A stretch of 64,000 nucleotides of DNA from Mesotaenium endlicherianum (taxonomy: Eukaryota > Streptophyta > Zygnematophyceae > Zygnematales > Mesotaeniaceae). Shown in pieces: positions 34,201 to 43,556 of this stretch. The notes beneath the pieces were generated by a model. It saw only the letters and a program-made list of their open reading frames with translations, had not been told where the DNA came from and did no database searches. Made by a program: the position numbers and the translations under genes. The stretch covers positions 81,485 through 145,484 of the forward strand of contig WELA01003621.1 in the NCBI GenBank assembly GCA_009602735.1, in the 5' to 3' direction. Position 1 is the first letter of the stretch, and the number at the start of each line of letters is the position of its first letter.

Positions 34201-35490
34201 ATGCAACAAACCAATTCCAGTAACAGGTACGCCATCATTATCATTGGTATTTTATTCTTTGTTTTCGGTTTCGTTACCTGGCTCAATGGTACATTGATCC
34301 CTTTTCTCAAGCTGGCTTGTCAGCTCGAAAACGACATACAGGCATTCTTTGTAACATTTGCTTTTTATATGGCTTATTTCTTCCTGGCATTGCCTTCTTC
34401 TGTGCTGCTGAAGAAAACAGGTTTTAAGAATGGTATGGCGCTTGGATTGGTGGTAATGGCCGTTGGATCACTCATTTTCATTCCGGCTGCCAATAGCCGC
34501 AACTTCGGACTTTTCCTTACGGGCCTTTTTGTACAGGGCGCCGGTTTATCATTATTACAAACAGCCAGCAATCCTTACATCAGTATCATTGGTCCTATTG
34601 AAAGTGCTGCGCAGCGCATCAGTATCATGGGTATCTGTAACAAAATAGCTGGTATGCTCAGTCCCATTATTGTAGGTGCGCTGGTACTGAAAAACGCCAA
34701 TTCCATACAGGAGCAGGTCGCTACTACTACCGATGCCGCATTGAAAGAGACTTTGTTGAATGAACTGGCCGGAAGGGTGATCGTTCCTTACATCATCATT
34801 GCAGTTGTTTTATTGCTACTGGCCATAATGATCAAGCGATCTTCCCTGCCTGAAATTGAATCAGCAGATGAACACAGCGCAGATACACATTCGGGCGACA
34901 AAACCAGTCCTTTTCAGTTCCCTCACCTTATGCTCGGCGTTCTTTGTCTTTTCTTGTATGTAGGCGTTGAAGTAATGGCAGGTGATGCCATTGGTACTTA
35001 TGGACGGATGTTGGGCATGCCGCTCGACCAAACCAAATTCTTTACCACTTTCACTTTAACAGCTATGCTGGCCGGATATATCATTGGGGTGTTCACCATA
35101 CCTAAATACATTTCACAACAGAAGGCCCTGGCAATCTCAGCCGTATTAGGTGTGATCTTTTGTTTAGGTGTATTCTTTTCTACCGGGTATACTGCCATCA
35201 TTTTTATTGCACTCCTGGGCATTGCCAACGCATTGATGTGGCCCGCGATCTTCCCGCTTGCCATCGATGGATTAGGTAAGTTTACCAAAACCGGAGCTGC
35301 ATTACTGATCATGGGTATTGCCGGCGGTGCATTGATACCACTCTTATATACCACTTTAAAAGACAAGCATATTGCGTCAAACCAGGCATCTTTCCTCATC
35401 TGCATGCTGCCCGCTTACCTGTATATATACTATTATGCAGTGAAGGGCTTTGCCGTTGGAAAAGCGCAGATCAGTATCGCGAAAAAATAA
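34201..35490 (+). CDS. Sugar MFS transporter, FucP/glucose-galactose type
   Basis: A 429-residue, 12-helix major facilitator. It starts with the FucP-family pattern (FFVFGFVTWLNGTLIPFLK, about residues 19-37) and contains QTASNPYIS in helix 4-5, as in FucP and GluP transporters that co-transport hexoses with protons or sodium. A hydrophilic His/Asp-rich loop (about 215-240) separates the two halves. It is divergent from the sulfatase operon across 136 bases and may import the sugar that operon releases. No consensus promoter was found in the divergent gap. Confidence 0.88.
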   Translation: MQQTNSSNRYAIIIIGILFFVFGFVTWLNGTLIPFLKLACQLENDIQAFFVTFAFYMAYFFLALPSSVLLKKTGFKNGMALGLVVMAVGSLIFIPAANSRNFGLFLTGLFVQGAGLSLLQTASNPYISIIGPIESAAQRISIMGICNKIAGMLSPIIVGALVLKNANSIQEQVATTTDAALKETLLNELAGRVIVPYIIIAVVLLLLAIMIKRSSLPEIESADEHSADTHSGDKTSPFQFPHLMLGVLCLFLYVGVEVMAGDAIGTYGRMLGMPLDQTKFFTTFTLTAMLAGYIIGVFTIPKYISQQKALAISAVLGVIFCLGVFFSTGYTAIIFIALLGIANALMWPAIFPLAIDGLGKFTKTGAALLIMGIAGGALIPLLYTTLKDKHIASNQASFLICMLPAYLYIYYYAVKGFAVGKAQISIAKK

Positions 35491-35498
35491 ATCTGCGA

Positions 35499-36128
35499 TC
35501 AGTAGTCGAACCGCTTGATGGACTTGTCATCACAAATGGCATGAATGAATGCATCATGGTTCCTCAAATGACCATCTACTTCCCATGTAACGGACAGGTC
35601 ATTGCCTTCTCTTGAATAACCAATGACCCTGAAACGCAGACGGCTTTTTTTGAGGAGTGTTTCGTAGTGATGTTGCGCCGACTCCGTGTAGGTGCATGAA
35701 ATAGAATAATTCCTCGATTTATTCAACCGGTCGATCATTCTTTCAATATAAGGAAGAATGGTCAGCACCAGTAATATGAGTATGCTTGCACAGCCTGCGG
35801 CAAAATAATGACCATTGCCAATACCCATTCCTACAGCCGCTACGGCCCAAATAGTGGCAGCCGTAGTAATACCATTGATCTTGTTCTGCCCGTGAAAAAT
35901 AACACCTGCACCCAGGAACCCGATCCCGGTAACAATATTGGAAGCAATACGATCAGGATTACCCGGCATGCCAATACGAACCGAAAGCATGGTAAACAAA
36001 CAGGAGCCGATAGAAATCATGATCATGGTGCGGAAGCCGGCCGACTTGCTGCGGTATTCCCGCTCAATACCCACCATACCACCCCACAACGCTGCCAATA
36101 AAAAGCGGAGAAAGATTTCAAAGTCCAT
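35499..36128 (-). CDS. MgtC/SapB family membrane protein
   Basis: A 209-residue protein. Residues 1-145 form the five-helix MgtC/SapB domain, with GIEREYRSKSAGFRTM, NIVTGIGFLGAGVI and GITTAATIWAVAAVGMGIG. A short cytosolic ACT-like domain follows (about 146-209). MgtC proteins help growth at low magnesium and in some pathogens inhibit the F-type ATPase; the chromosomal SapB branch has no settled function. It lies six bases after the DUF2252 gene, so they form an operon, and it is convergent with the sugar transporter. Confidence 0.9.
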   Translation of the reverse strand: MDFEIFLRFLLAALWGGMVGIEREYRSKSAGFRTMIMISIGSCLFTMLSVRIGMPGNPDRIASNIVTGIGFLGAGVIFHGQNKINGITTAATIWAVAAVGMGIGNGHYFAAGCASILILLVLTILPYIERMIDRLNKSRNYSISCTYTESAQHHYETLLKKSRLRFRVIGYSREGNDLSVTWEVDGHLRNHDAFIHAICDDKSIKRFDY

Positions 36129-36134
36129 ATCAAC

Positions 36135-37391
36135 TCATTTTGAGGTTTTGAAAAAACCTTTTTTATATGCTTGTTGAAAAATAGTAAAATCATGATTCAC
36201 CTGGCTCGCGTATAGTATTGCCCATTTCTTCGCAGCAGCTATCCATTTTCCCTCAGCTGCAAATGCTTTCAATGCATCCGCGGTGGCAGACCCCTGTCTT
36301 CCGCTGCTTCTCAATTGTGCCGATGCCGTAATCACAGCCAGGTCGGTGATATATTCATCCAGGGCTTTCGACTTTTTCCTGGAAGGCGCTATCACCACTT
36401 TATCAGTAGTAGGTTGTATTTCCTTTACCACGTACCAGTCTTTCTTGTATTCAAACGACGACAAGAGATATGGCGTTACATGCTCCATCATTTGCTGTAC
36501 ATCTATTACGCGATGCGCGGGGTTTTTCCATTTGGGTTGGGGCAGATGGCCATGCGCATGCGCCAGCACTTCAGACGGCACTACCTGCTTCATATCCAGG
36601 ATCATTTTTTTCTTCGGATTGCTTTGGTTTTCCATCAGCAGGCAATACCGCTTCACACCAATACTACCCGTTCCGGCAATACGATAGCAGGCATCGCTCA
36701 CCTTGTATTGTTTATACTTTACGTGGTATTTACTAAACCAGGTCTGGAAAGCCGGTATCAGCTCTTTCTTTTCTTTTTCGGCTAATTTCAGCAGATTCGG
36801 CGTGACGAGGAACTTGGCATTTTTCTTTTTATTGTCCGTACGTTCCCTTAACAGGTCTTTCTCTTTCCTGTTCACCACTCCTTTGATCGTTTTTTTAATC
36901 AACCCCCTGGCCGTTTCTTCTTCTACTACCACTGCTTTATTGTAAATGAGCGCTTGCTGGTATTCTTTCAGCAGCAGTTCCATCAATGCTTCACTTTCTT
37001 TTTTTGAATATCCCGATTCCACGCCGCTGAGTATCACGGCAACCGCCAATCTCGAGATTTCATACAACACCGGTGCAATGATGGCTTCGTCAAAATCATT
37101 CATGTCGAAATAGACCAGCCGGTTACTCCCTTTATAACATCCGAAATTCTCGGTATGTAAGTCGCCGCATATCCAGGTTTTGGGTGAAGGGCCGAAAGGG
37201 TATTTCTTCATCAGGTCTTCGTAATACAAATGGCAGGTGCCCCTGAAAAAACGGAACGGACTTCCCGCCATAGCAGCATATTTCAACGGTAACACTTGCT
37301 GCTGTCTTGGCGCATTGAATTTTTTTATCCTGGATAATAGGTCCTGGCTCATAATGTTCTTTTTAAGTGAAAGAATAGTTAGCCTGTCCAT
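36135..37391 (-). CDS. DUF2252 family protein (kinase-like fold)
   Basis: A protein of about 418 residues if started at the ATG at 37391; a further ATG at 37466 would overlap the divergent nitroreductase gene, and one at 37352 is also possible. The family resembles aminoglycoside-phosphotransferase/protein-kinase folds: GDLHTENFGCY provides the catalytic His/Asp-Asn region and FDMNDFDEA the metal-binding DFD. A TGSIGVKRYCLL strand pair and a long helical C-terminus complete it. Function is unknown. It is followed by an MgtC gene. Confidence 0.82.
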   Translation of the reverse strand: MDRLTILSLKKNIMSQDLLSRIKKFNAPRQQQVLPLKYAAMAGSPFRFFRGTCHLYYEDLMKKYPFGPSPKTWICGDLHTENFGCYKGSNRLVYFDMNDFDEAIIAPVLYEISRLAVAVILSGVESGYSKKESEALMELLLKEYQQALIYNKAVVVEEETARGLIKKTIKGVVNRKEKDLLRERTDNKKKNAKFLVTPNLLKLAEKEKKELIPAFQTWFSKYHVKYKQYKVSDACYRIAGTGSIGVKRYCLLMENQSNPKKKMILDMKQVVPSEVLAHAHGHLPQPKWKNPAHRVIDVQQMMEHVTPYLLSSFEYKKDWYVVKEIQPTTDKVVIAPSRKKSKALDEYITDLAVITASAQLRSSGRQGSATADALKAFAAEGKWIAAAKKWAILYASQVNHDFTIFQQAYKKGFFKTSK

Positions 37392-37435
37392 TTTCTCCGG
37401 CAGCTGGATATTGGTCAGTAACTCTAAAGTTCTCT

Positions 37436-37443
37436 TATTTTTG
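37436..37443 (+). promoter_or_regulatory. -7 box four bases before the nitroreductase ATG
   Basis: TATTTTTG matches TAnnTTTG; a TTG lies 22 bases upstream (37411-37413). The start codon at 37448 begins four bases after the box, so the transcript would have almost no leader. Confidence 0.5.
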
Positions 37444-37447
37444 CCGG

Positions 37448-38041
37448 ATGACAAAGTTTGAAACACTGAAAGAGATCATCAGCAACAGGAGAAGCACCAA
37501 ACCGGCAGCACTGAATGGCAGAAAAATCGATGATACTGTTATTGGAGAACTCTTGCAATTGGCCAATTGGGCCCCCACCCATGCGCGCACCGAGCCTTGG
37601 CGTTTCGTGGTGTACAGCCACGCTGCATTGCATGCATTCTGCGCTGCCCACGCCGAACTCTATCAAAAATACACGCCGGAAGATAAGTTCACCCAGGCCA
37701 AATTTGAATCGATCAAACACAATGGCGATAAAGCTTCGCATCTTGTAGTAGTGTACATGCACCGGCAGGTTATTGCTAAGATCCCCGTGATCGAGGAAAT
37801 CGCAGCCGTTGCAGCAGCCATCCAGAACATCCTGCTCGGCGCCGAAGCACTGGATATAGCCGTACTCTGGAGCACTGGCGGCATGACCCATCATCCTTCC
37901 ATGAAACAATACCTCGGATTTGGTGAGGAAGACATTGTGATGGGATTACTGTACATGGGATATTCCGATGAGCCGCATCAAAAAGGCACCCGTGCAGTTC
38001 CTATGGAAGCCAAAGTGCAATGGAAGGGAGAATTCAAATAA
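37448..38041 (+). CDS. Nitroreductase family FMN oxidoreductase
   Basis: A 197-residue nitroreductase-fold enzyme. SNRRSTKPAA (about 12-21) binds the FMN phosphate, and LLQLANWAPTHARTEPWRFVV (about 35-55, written as location) and the late GLLYMGYSDE region are family features. Such enzymes reduce nitro compounds or quinones, or dehydrogenate small molecules, with NAD(P)H. It starts the short plus-strand run nitroreductase, gmk, SDR, M20; the gmk ATG lies 16 bases after the stop. It overlaps the extended reading of the DUF2252 gene, which I reject. Confidence 0.88.
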   Translation: MTKFETLKEIISNRRSTKPAALNGRKIDDTVIGELLQLANWAPTHARTEPWRFVVYSHAALHAFCAAHAELYQKYTPEDKFTQAKFESIKHNGDKASHLVVVYMHRQVIAKIPVIEEIAAVAAAIQNILLGAEALDIAVLWSTGGMTHHPSMKQYLGFGEEDIVMGLLYMGYSDEPHQKGTRAVPMEAKVQWKGEFK

Positions 38042-38057
38042 AATTGTTTCTTTGCCA

Positions 38058-38636
38058 ATGGCCACACAAGCTCATAAGCTCATCATCATCACAGCGCCTT
38101 CGGGGGCGGGCAAAACCTCCATTACACATTATTTGCTGAACAAATACCCACGCCTGGCTTTTTCTATTTCCGCAGCCACCAGGCAGCCCAGGGGAAAAGA
38201 GCAGAACGGTGTAGATTATTATTTCATGAGCGTGGAAGCTTTCCATCAAAAGATCGAAGAAAATGCTTTCATTGAGTGGGAAATGGTGTATGAAGGAAAA
38301 TATTACGGCACACTGAAAAGTGAACTGGAAAGGATATGGAATGAAGGAAAAACACCCATACTGGATATCGATGTTAAAGGCGCTATTCATGTACAGGAAC
38401 AGCTTAGCAGCCGGTGCCTGAGCATTTTCATCGAACCGCCTTCTGTTGATGAGCTAAAGCGCCGGCTTGAAAGTCGCGGTACCGAAACAACTGAAAGCCT
38501 TTCCACACGCGTGAGCAAGGCTGCCTATGAAATATCTTTCAACCACCATTTCAATAAAACGATTGTCAACGACAACCTGGACAAAGCCTGTTCCGAAACC
38601 GAGCAGGCGATCAAAGCATTCCTGGGCTGGGATTGA
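38058..38636 (+). CDS. gmk: Guanylate kinase
   Basis: A 192-residue kinase that phosphorylates GMP to GDP. The P-loop is APSGAGKT (residues 13-20). The GMP site is given by SAATRQPRGKEQNGVDYYF, and the IEWEMVYEGKYYGT and DIDVKGA blocks are intact. The ATG at 38058 gives the family N-terminus; the upstream in-frame ATG at 37968 lies inside the nitroreductase gene. No separate promoter of full consensus is visible, though CTTTG lies directly before the start. Confidence 0.94.
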   Translation: MATQAHKLIIITAPSGAGKTSITHYLLNKYPRLAFSISAATRQPRGKEQNGVDYYFMSVEAFHQKIEENAFIEWEMVYEGKYYGTLKSELERIWNEGKTPILDIDVKGAIHVQEQLSSRCLSIFIEPPSVDELKRRLESRGTETTESLSTRVSKAAYEISFNHHFNKTIVNDNLDKACSETEQAIKAFLGWD

Positions 38637-38654
38637 TGATACAAACCTGTTGCC

Positions 38655-39473
38655 ATGTCATTTAAAAACCGCACTGTTCTGATCACAGGCGCCAGCAGGG
38701 GCATTGGCAAAGCCATTGCACTCAGGTTGGCCGCAGCAGGCGCCAATATTGTTGTTGCAGCCAAGAGCGTGGAAGAAGACCCCCGTTTGGGCGGCACTAT
38801 TTTTTCTGCTGCGCAGGAAGTGGAAGCCACCGGCGCACAAGCCCTGCCTGTGAAAACAGATATCCGGTTTGAAGAAGAGATCAGCGCACTGGTACAGAAA
38901 ACCGTTGAGCGTTTTGGCGGCATCGATGTGGTCATCAACAATGCTTCCGCCATACAACTCACACCTACCGAACAAACCGAGACCAAACGTTTCGACCTCA
39001 TGCAAAACATCAATGTAAGAGGTACTTTTCTGCTGGTGAAACATTGTATCCCTTACCTGAAGAAAGGCAACAATCCACATATACTTACTTTATCGCCTCC
39101 TGTCAACCTCGATCCCAAATGGCTGGGCGGACATATCGCTTATACCATTACCAAATACAATATGAGCATGATGGCCATGGGATGGGCTGCCGAATTCAAA
39201 AGCTACGGCATTGCTTCCAATGCACTCTGGCCCCGTACCACCATTGATACCGCTGCCGTAAGGAATTTATTGGGAGGTGAAACGCTGGCTAAGATGAGCC
39301 GCACACCTGCGATCCTGGCCGATGCTGCTTATTATATTTTACGCAAGACCGCTGCCGAATACAGTGGCCGTACTTTTATCGATGAAGAAGTGCTCGCAGC
39401 AGAAGGCATCACCGATCTTGATGCTTATGCCGTAGTGCCTGGCGCAACACTTTATAATGATCTTTTTATTTAA
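38655..39473 (+). CDS. Short-chain dehydrogenase/reductase (HSDL2-like)
   Basis: A 272-residue NAD(P)-dependent oxidoreductase. The nucleotide loop is TGASRGIG (11-18), NNAS lies at about 95-98, and the catalytic Tyr163 and Lys167 are in YTITK with Ser147 upstream. SxxxEEDPRLGGTI and NALWPRTTIDTAAV are shared with HSDL2-type proteins, which act on fatty-acyl or hydroxysteroid substrates, though the C-terminal sterol-carrier domain of the human protein is absent. It follows gmk by 18 bases and precedes the M20 gene by 23. Confidence 0.88.
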   Translation: MSFKNRTVLITGASRGIGKAIALRLAAAGANIVVAAKSVEEDPRLGGTIFSAAQEVEATGAQALPVKTDIRFEEEISALVQKTVERFGGIDVVINNASAIQLTPTEQTETKRFDLMQNINVRGTFLLVKHCIPYLKKGNNPHILTLSPPVNLDPKWLGGHIAYTITKYNMSMMAMGWAAEFKSYGIASNALWPRTTIDTAAVRNLLGGETLAKMSRTPAILADAAYYILRKTAAEYSGRTFIDEEVLAAEGITDLDAYAVVPGATLYNDLFI

Positions 39474-39496
39474 CCATACCTGCTGAAATAAAAGCC

Positions 39497-40957
39497 ATGA
39501 GAAAGACAGTACTTAGTTTGATCCTGCTCGCCAGCTTTTGCTCGCTGCAAGCACAAAAGAAAAACACAGCAACCATTGCTGCTGCCGAACCGCTGAAAGC
39601 AGAAGCCCTGCAAAACCTGCAGGCTAATTACGATCTGTATAAAAAGAACGCTTTGCAGATCTGGGATTATGCAGAGATGGGCTATAAAGAAGTGAAAAGT
39701 GCTGCGTTGCACCAACAAACACTTACGGATAACGGTTTTACCGTGCAGGCTGGTGTTGCAGGCATTCCCACGGCCTTTGTAGCTTCTTATGGCAGCGGTA
39801 AACCCGTTATCGCCATCCTTGCCGAATATGATGCCCTGCCTGGCCTTGCACAAAAAGCTGTACCTGAAAAAGCGCCTATTGAAGGAAAGAATGCAGGGCA
39901 TGCTTGCGGTCACCACCTGTTTGGCACCGCTTCAGTTGCAGCAGGCATTGCTATAAAAAAACTGATCGAAGAAAAAAAGATACAAGGCACTGTTCGGGTA
40001 TACGGCTGTCCCGCCGAAGAAGGTGGCAGCGGTAAAGTATACATGGTGCGGGAAGGTTTGTTCAATGATGTAGATGTGGTGTTGCACTGGCATCCCGATA
40101 ATGAAAACAAAGTTACCATGACCAGCGCGCTGGCCAACAAATCGGCCAAGTTCCGGTTCCATGGTATTGCAGCGCATGCCGCTGCTTCACCAGAAAGGGG
40201 CCGTTCTGCACTCGATGCCGTAGAAGCCATGGACAATATGGTAAACATGATGCGTGAGCACGTGCCGCAGGAAACAAGGATCCATTATGTGATCACGAAT
40301 GGCGGCAAAGCGCCCAATGTGGTGCCCGATTATGCAGAAGTATATTATTATGTACGCCATCCCCGAAAAGATGATGTCAAAGCCATCTTCGACCGGGTGG
40401 TAAAAGCAGCCAACGGCGCTGCCATGGGCACAGAGACTACCATGGATTATGAGATCATTGGCGGCACGCACGATCTGTTACTCAACGAAACACTGGCCGA
40501 AGTAATGCAACACAACCTCGACAAAATTGGTGGTGTGAGCTATACTCCGGAAGAAAAACAGTTTGCGCAAAAGATACAGTCCAGTTTCGGATACCAGGTT
40601 CCGGCCATTGAAACCGCCGGTGCCGTTAAACCGCTTCGCGTAGAAATGAAAGCAGGCGGAGGCTCTACCGATGTAGGCGATGTGAGCTACGCAGTTCCTA
40701 CAGTGGGTATGGGCGCTGCCACCTGGGTACCCGGTACGCCTGCACATAGCTGGCAAGCCGTTGCCTGCGGCGGAACAGAGATCGGTACCAAGGGAATGAT
40801 GGTGGCTGCCAAAACACTGGCACTGACGGCTATTGACCTGTACACCAACCCTGCACTGATCAAAGACGCTACAGAAGAATTCAAGAAAGCAAAAGGAACC
40901 TACAAATATGAAGCGCTGTTAGGGAATAGAAAACCTGCGCTGAACTATAGGGATTAA
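39497..40957 (+). CDS. M20 family amidohydrolase/metallopeptidase, secreted
   Basis: A 486-residue protein with a signal peptide (residues 1-20, ending SLQAQ). Metal ligands are recognisable: C137 and H139 in GHACGHH, E174-E175 in CPAEEGG, and a late GGGSTDVGDVSY region. It belongs to the amidohydrolase subgroup (AbgB/HipO-like), which cleaves N-acyl amino acids or p-aminobenzoyl-glutamate-type amides with two metal ions. A dimerisation insert lies at about 215-330. Its TAA overlaps the stop codon of lysS on the opposite strand by four bases. Confidence 0.9.
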   Translation: MRKTVLSLILLASFCSLQAQKKNTATIAAAEPLKAEALQNLQANYDLYKKNALQIWDYAEMGYKEVKSAALHQQTLTDNGFTVQAGVAGIPTAFVASYGSGKPVIAILAEYDALPGLAQKAVPEKAPIEGKNAGHACGHHLFGTASVAAGIAIKKLIEEKKIQGTVRVYGCPAEEGGSGKVYMVREGLFNDVDVVLHWHPDNENKVTMTSALANKSAKFRFHGIAAHAAASPERGRSALDAVEAMDNMVNMMREHVPQETRIHYVITNGGKAPNVVPDYAEVYYYVRHPRKDDVKAIFDRVVKAANGAAMGTETTMDYEIIGGTHDLLLNETLAEVMQHNLDKIGGVSYTPEEKQFAQKIQSSFGYQVPAIETAGAVKPLRVEMKAGGGSTDVGDVSYAVPTVGMGAATWVPGTPAHSWQAVACGGTEIGTKGMMVAAKTLALTAIDLYTNPALIKDATEEFKKAKGTYKYEALLGNRKPALNYRD

Positions 40958-42474
40958 ATACTTTCCGGCCGCATTTGCGGGAACAACAACACATCCTGTA
41001 TAGATACCTGGTTGGTCATCATCATGCACAACCTGTCAATACCAATACCAATACCGGAAGTAGGCGGCATTCCATATTCGAGGGCGCGGAGGAAGTCATG
41101 GTCAATGAACATAGCTTCATCATCGCCCCGCTCCATCAGTTTTGATTGTTCTTCAAAACGCTCGCGCTGGTCAACGGGGTCATTCAATTCGGAATAGGCA
41201 TTCGCGATCTCTTTTCCGTTTACCATCAGTTCAAAACGCTCTACCAGTCCGGGTTTGCTGCGGTGTTTCTTTGTAAGCGGACTCATCTCCACCGGATAAT
41301 CAATGATGAAAGTAGGTTGAATGAAAGTATGTTCGCTGGTAGCGCCAAATATCTCGTCGATCAATTTGCCTTTACCAATATTGCCCGGCACGTCGATATG
41401 TAATCGCTTACACACTTCGCGCAGGCCGGCTTCGTCCATCTCACTCACATCAATACCGGTATTCTCTTTGATAGCATCGTAGATGCTGATCCTTTTGAAA
41501 GGCGCTTTGAAATGGATTACCTGGTCGCCCAATGGCACATCGGTAGTGCCATGCAGGGCAATGGCTATTTTTTCGAACAACTGTTCGGTGATCTCCATCA
41601 TCCAGAAATAATCTTTGTAAGCTGTATACCATTCCAGTACAGTAAACTCAGGGTTGTGGGTGCGATCCATGCCTTCATTCCTGAAATTGCGGCTGAACTC
41701 ATATACCCAGTCGAACCCACCCACGATCAAACGCTTCAGGTACAACTCATTGGCAATACGTAAGTAAAAAGGAATATCCAGTGCGTTGTGATGCGTAACA
41801 AACGGACGGGCCGCAGCGCCTCCGGGAATAGACTGCAATACCGGCGTATCTACTTCCAGTGCGCCCTGGGCATTGAGGAATTCGCGGATGGTATTGATCA
41901 GCCTGGTGCGTTTAACAAAAGTATCCTTTACAGTGGGATTGATGATCAGATCGGCATAACGCTGGCGGTAACGGAATTCCGGGTCGGTAACGGCGTCGAA
42001 CACATGCCCTTCTTCATCGCGCTTCACCACAGGTAGCGGTTTCAGCGATTTGGTAAGCAGGGTAAGTGTTTGCGCATGGATAGATGTTTCACCCGTCTTG
42101 GTGATGAACACATAACCGGTAGCGCCAATGATATCGCCCAGGTCGAGGCCATGCTTTACCAATGTATCCCACAGCGATTTATCTTCCCCCGGATAGAGAT
42201 CGTCTCTTTTCACGTACAGCTGGATAAGCCCTTTGCTGTCCTGTATCTTGATGAAGAACACTTTACCCTTGTCGTTGATGCTCATGATACGGCCGGCCAC
42301 ACAAACCGAAGCGAACTGTTCTTTTGTCTCTTCGGTAAAATGGTCTTTGATATCCGTTGAATAATGGGTTACCGGGTACAATGGCGCAGGGAACGGATCG
42401 ATGCCTGCTTCCACCAGTTTTGCCAGTTTCTCCCTGCGAACCAGTTCCTGCTCTGATAAGTGTGCTTGACTCAT
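40954..42474 (-). CDS. lysS: Lysine-tRNA ligase, class II
   Basis: A 506-residue synthetase from the ATG at 42474 (MSQAHLSEQELVRREKL); a longer frame to 42615 adds 47 residues without homology and overlaps the GNAT gene. An N-terminal OB-fold tRNA-binding domain (about residues 60-150) precedes the catalytic core: motif 1 near EVDTPVLQSIPGGA, motif 2 near FRNEGMDRTHNPEFT, and motif 3 near GIGIGIDRLCM. It charges tRNA-Lys. It is convergent with the M20 gene, with overlapping stops. Confidence 0.95.
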   Translation of the reverse strand: MSQAHLSEQELVRREKLAKLVEAGIDPFPAPLYPVTHYSTDIKDHFTEETKEQFASVCVAGRIMSINDKGKVFFIKIQDSKGLIQLYVKRDDLYPGEDKSLWDTLVKHGLDLGDIIGATGYVFITKTGETSIHAQTLTLLTKSLKPLPVVKRDEEGHVFDAVTDPEFRYRQRYADLIINPTVKDTFVKRTRLINTIREFLNAQGALEVDTPVLQSIPGGAAARPFVTHHNALDIPFYLRIANELYLKRLIVGGFDWVYEFSRNFRNEGMDRTHNPEFTVLEWYTAYKDYFWMMEITEQLFEKIAIALHGTTDVPLGDQVIHFKAPFKRISIYDAIKENTGIDVSEMDEAGLREVCKRLHIDVPGNIGKGKLIDEIFGATSEHTFIQPTFIIDYPVEMSPLTKKHRSKPGLVERFELMVNGKEIANAYSELNDPVDQRERFEEQSKLMERGDDEAMFIDHDFLRALEYGMPPTSGIGIGIDRLCMMMTNQVSIQDVLLFPQMRPESI

Positions 42475-42502
42475 AATATAATAGCTTGAGAAGGCTGCAA
42501 AA

Positions 42503-42967
42503 TTAACGGTTGGCGGGCACTTTATACACATCGGGATTATGCCGTTGCATAAAACGCTGGTAGAGTTCTTCCGGTAACGGCTCCCATCCAAACTGTTGAT
42601 AAAGGCCATGCGCATCTTTAGTGCCCAGCATCCAGCGTCTCAAACCCTGCAGTTCCGGGTTCGCATGGATGGTAGCAACGAGCCATTTGGATAACCCCTT
42701 GCCCCTGTGTTTCGGTAAAATAAAAACATCGGCCAGGTAAGCAAAAGTGGCTTTGTCGGTAACCAGTCTGGCGAACCCAATTTGTTGGTTATGGTGGTAG
42801 ACGCCAAAACAAAAAGAATGTTCAATGGATCTTTTCACCACCTCGTAAGGAATACCGGCAGCCCAATAAGATTCTTCCGAGAGGTAACGGTGGATCACAT
42901 CGATATTCAATTTAGCAGGGTCTGTACTGATGGAATATCCTTCATGGTGATGATCAATGGGCGTCAT
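42503..42967 (-). CDS. GNAT family N-acetyltransferase
   Basis: A 154-residue acetyltransferase. The acetyl-CoA-binding segment is LADVFILPKHRGKGLSKWL (about residues 74-92), with the R/Q-x-x-G-x-G/A pattern as KHRGKGLS. A C-terminal YQQFGWEPLP motif is typical of this group. Substrate is unknown. The first 14 bases overlap the 3' end of the pseudouridine synthase gene, so the two are translationally coupled, with lysS 28 bases downstream. Confidence 0.85.
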   Translation of the reverse strand: MTPIDHHHEGYSISTDPAKLNIDVIHRYLSEESYWAAGIPYEVVKRSIEHSFCFGVYHHNQQIGFARLVTDKATFAYLADVFILPKHRGKGLSKWLVATIHANPELQGLRRWMLGTKDAHGLYQQFGWEPLPEELYQRFMQRHNPDVYKVPANR

Positions 42968-43544
42968 AAAAAAGTTTTTTACGGATGGTGTTTTCAGATA
43001 ATTCGATGATCTCTCCTGGTTGCATCTTACCCAGTTCGAGTTGCTCGATCCTGTAACGGATCAAACGCAAAGTAGGAAATCCTGCTTTGGCAGTCATCCT
43101 TCTCACCTGCCTGTTTTTACCTTCCGTGAGGATCATGCGAATCCAGGGTGAAGGTATTTCTTTCCGGAACCGGATGGGCGGGTCGCGGTCGGGAACAGGC
43201 GGCGCTGTTTCAAATACCATTGCCCTGCATGGCAGGGTATGATGCGCTTTGCCATCGATGTTGATGATCACACCAGATTGCAATTGTGCAATGGCTTCTC
43301 CGGTAATGGCGCCATCTACCTGTACCCAATATTCTCTTTCGTGTGCAAAGCCCGGATCCAATAAACGATGATTGAGTGTTTTATCATTCGTTAGCAATAA
43401 CAATCCTTCACTGTCATGATCCAATCTTCCTACAGGATATACATCACGGGGCACTTTGAAATAATCGGCCAGTGTTTTCTTTCCTTCCACTGCAGAAAAC
43501 TGGGAAAGACATCCATAAGGTTTGTTGATGAGGAAGTAGCGCAT
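42954..43544 (-). CDS. Pseudouridine synthase, RsuA/RluE family
   Basis: A 196-residue enzyme starting at the ATG at 43544 (MRYFLINKPYGCLSQF). The catalytic aspartate is D42 in GRLDHDSEGLLLL. EGKNRQVRRMTAKAG and LRLIRYRIEQL are the other family blocks. There is no N-terminal S4 domain, and the length fits RluE-type enzymes that modify one uridine of 23S rRNA; RsuA/RluB cannot be excluded for substrate. A hairpin with a T-rich tail lies 12 bases upstream of the start. Confidence 0.88.
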   Translation of the reverse strand: MRYFLINKPYGCLSQFSAVEGKKTLADYFKVPRDVYPVGRLDHDSEGLLLLTNDKTLNHRLLDPGFAHEREYWVQVDGAITGEAIAQLQSGVIINIDGKAHHTLPCRAMVFETAPPVPDRDPPIRFRKEIPSPWIRMILTEGKNRQVRRMTAKAGFPTLRLIRYRIEQLELGKMQPGEIIELSENTIRKKLFYDAH

Positions 43545-43556
43545 CTTACAAAAACA

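Noticed and set aside
37392-37466. Extended N-terminus of the DUF2252 protein
   Set aside because: It would overlap the start and -7 box of the divergent nitroreductase gene and shows no family conservation.
40954-40957. Overlapping stop codons of the M20 and lysS genes as a regulatory device
   Set aside because: A four-base convergent overlap is common in compact genomes, and no hairpin is present to suggest function.
42475-42615. Extended N-terminus of lysyl-tRNA synthetase
   Set aside because: It overlaps the GNAT gene and precedes the typical MSQAHLSEQELVRREKL start.
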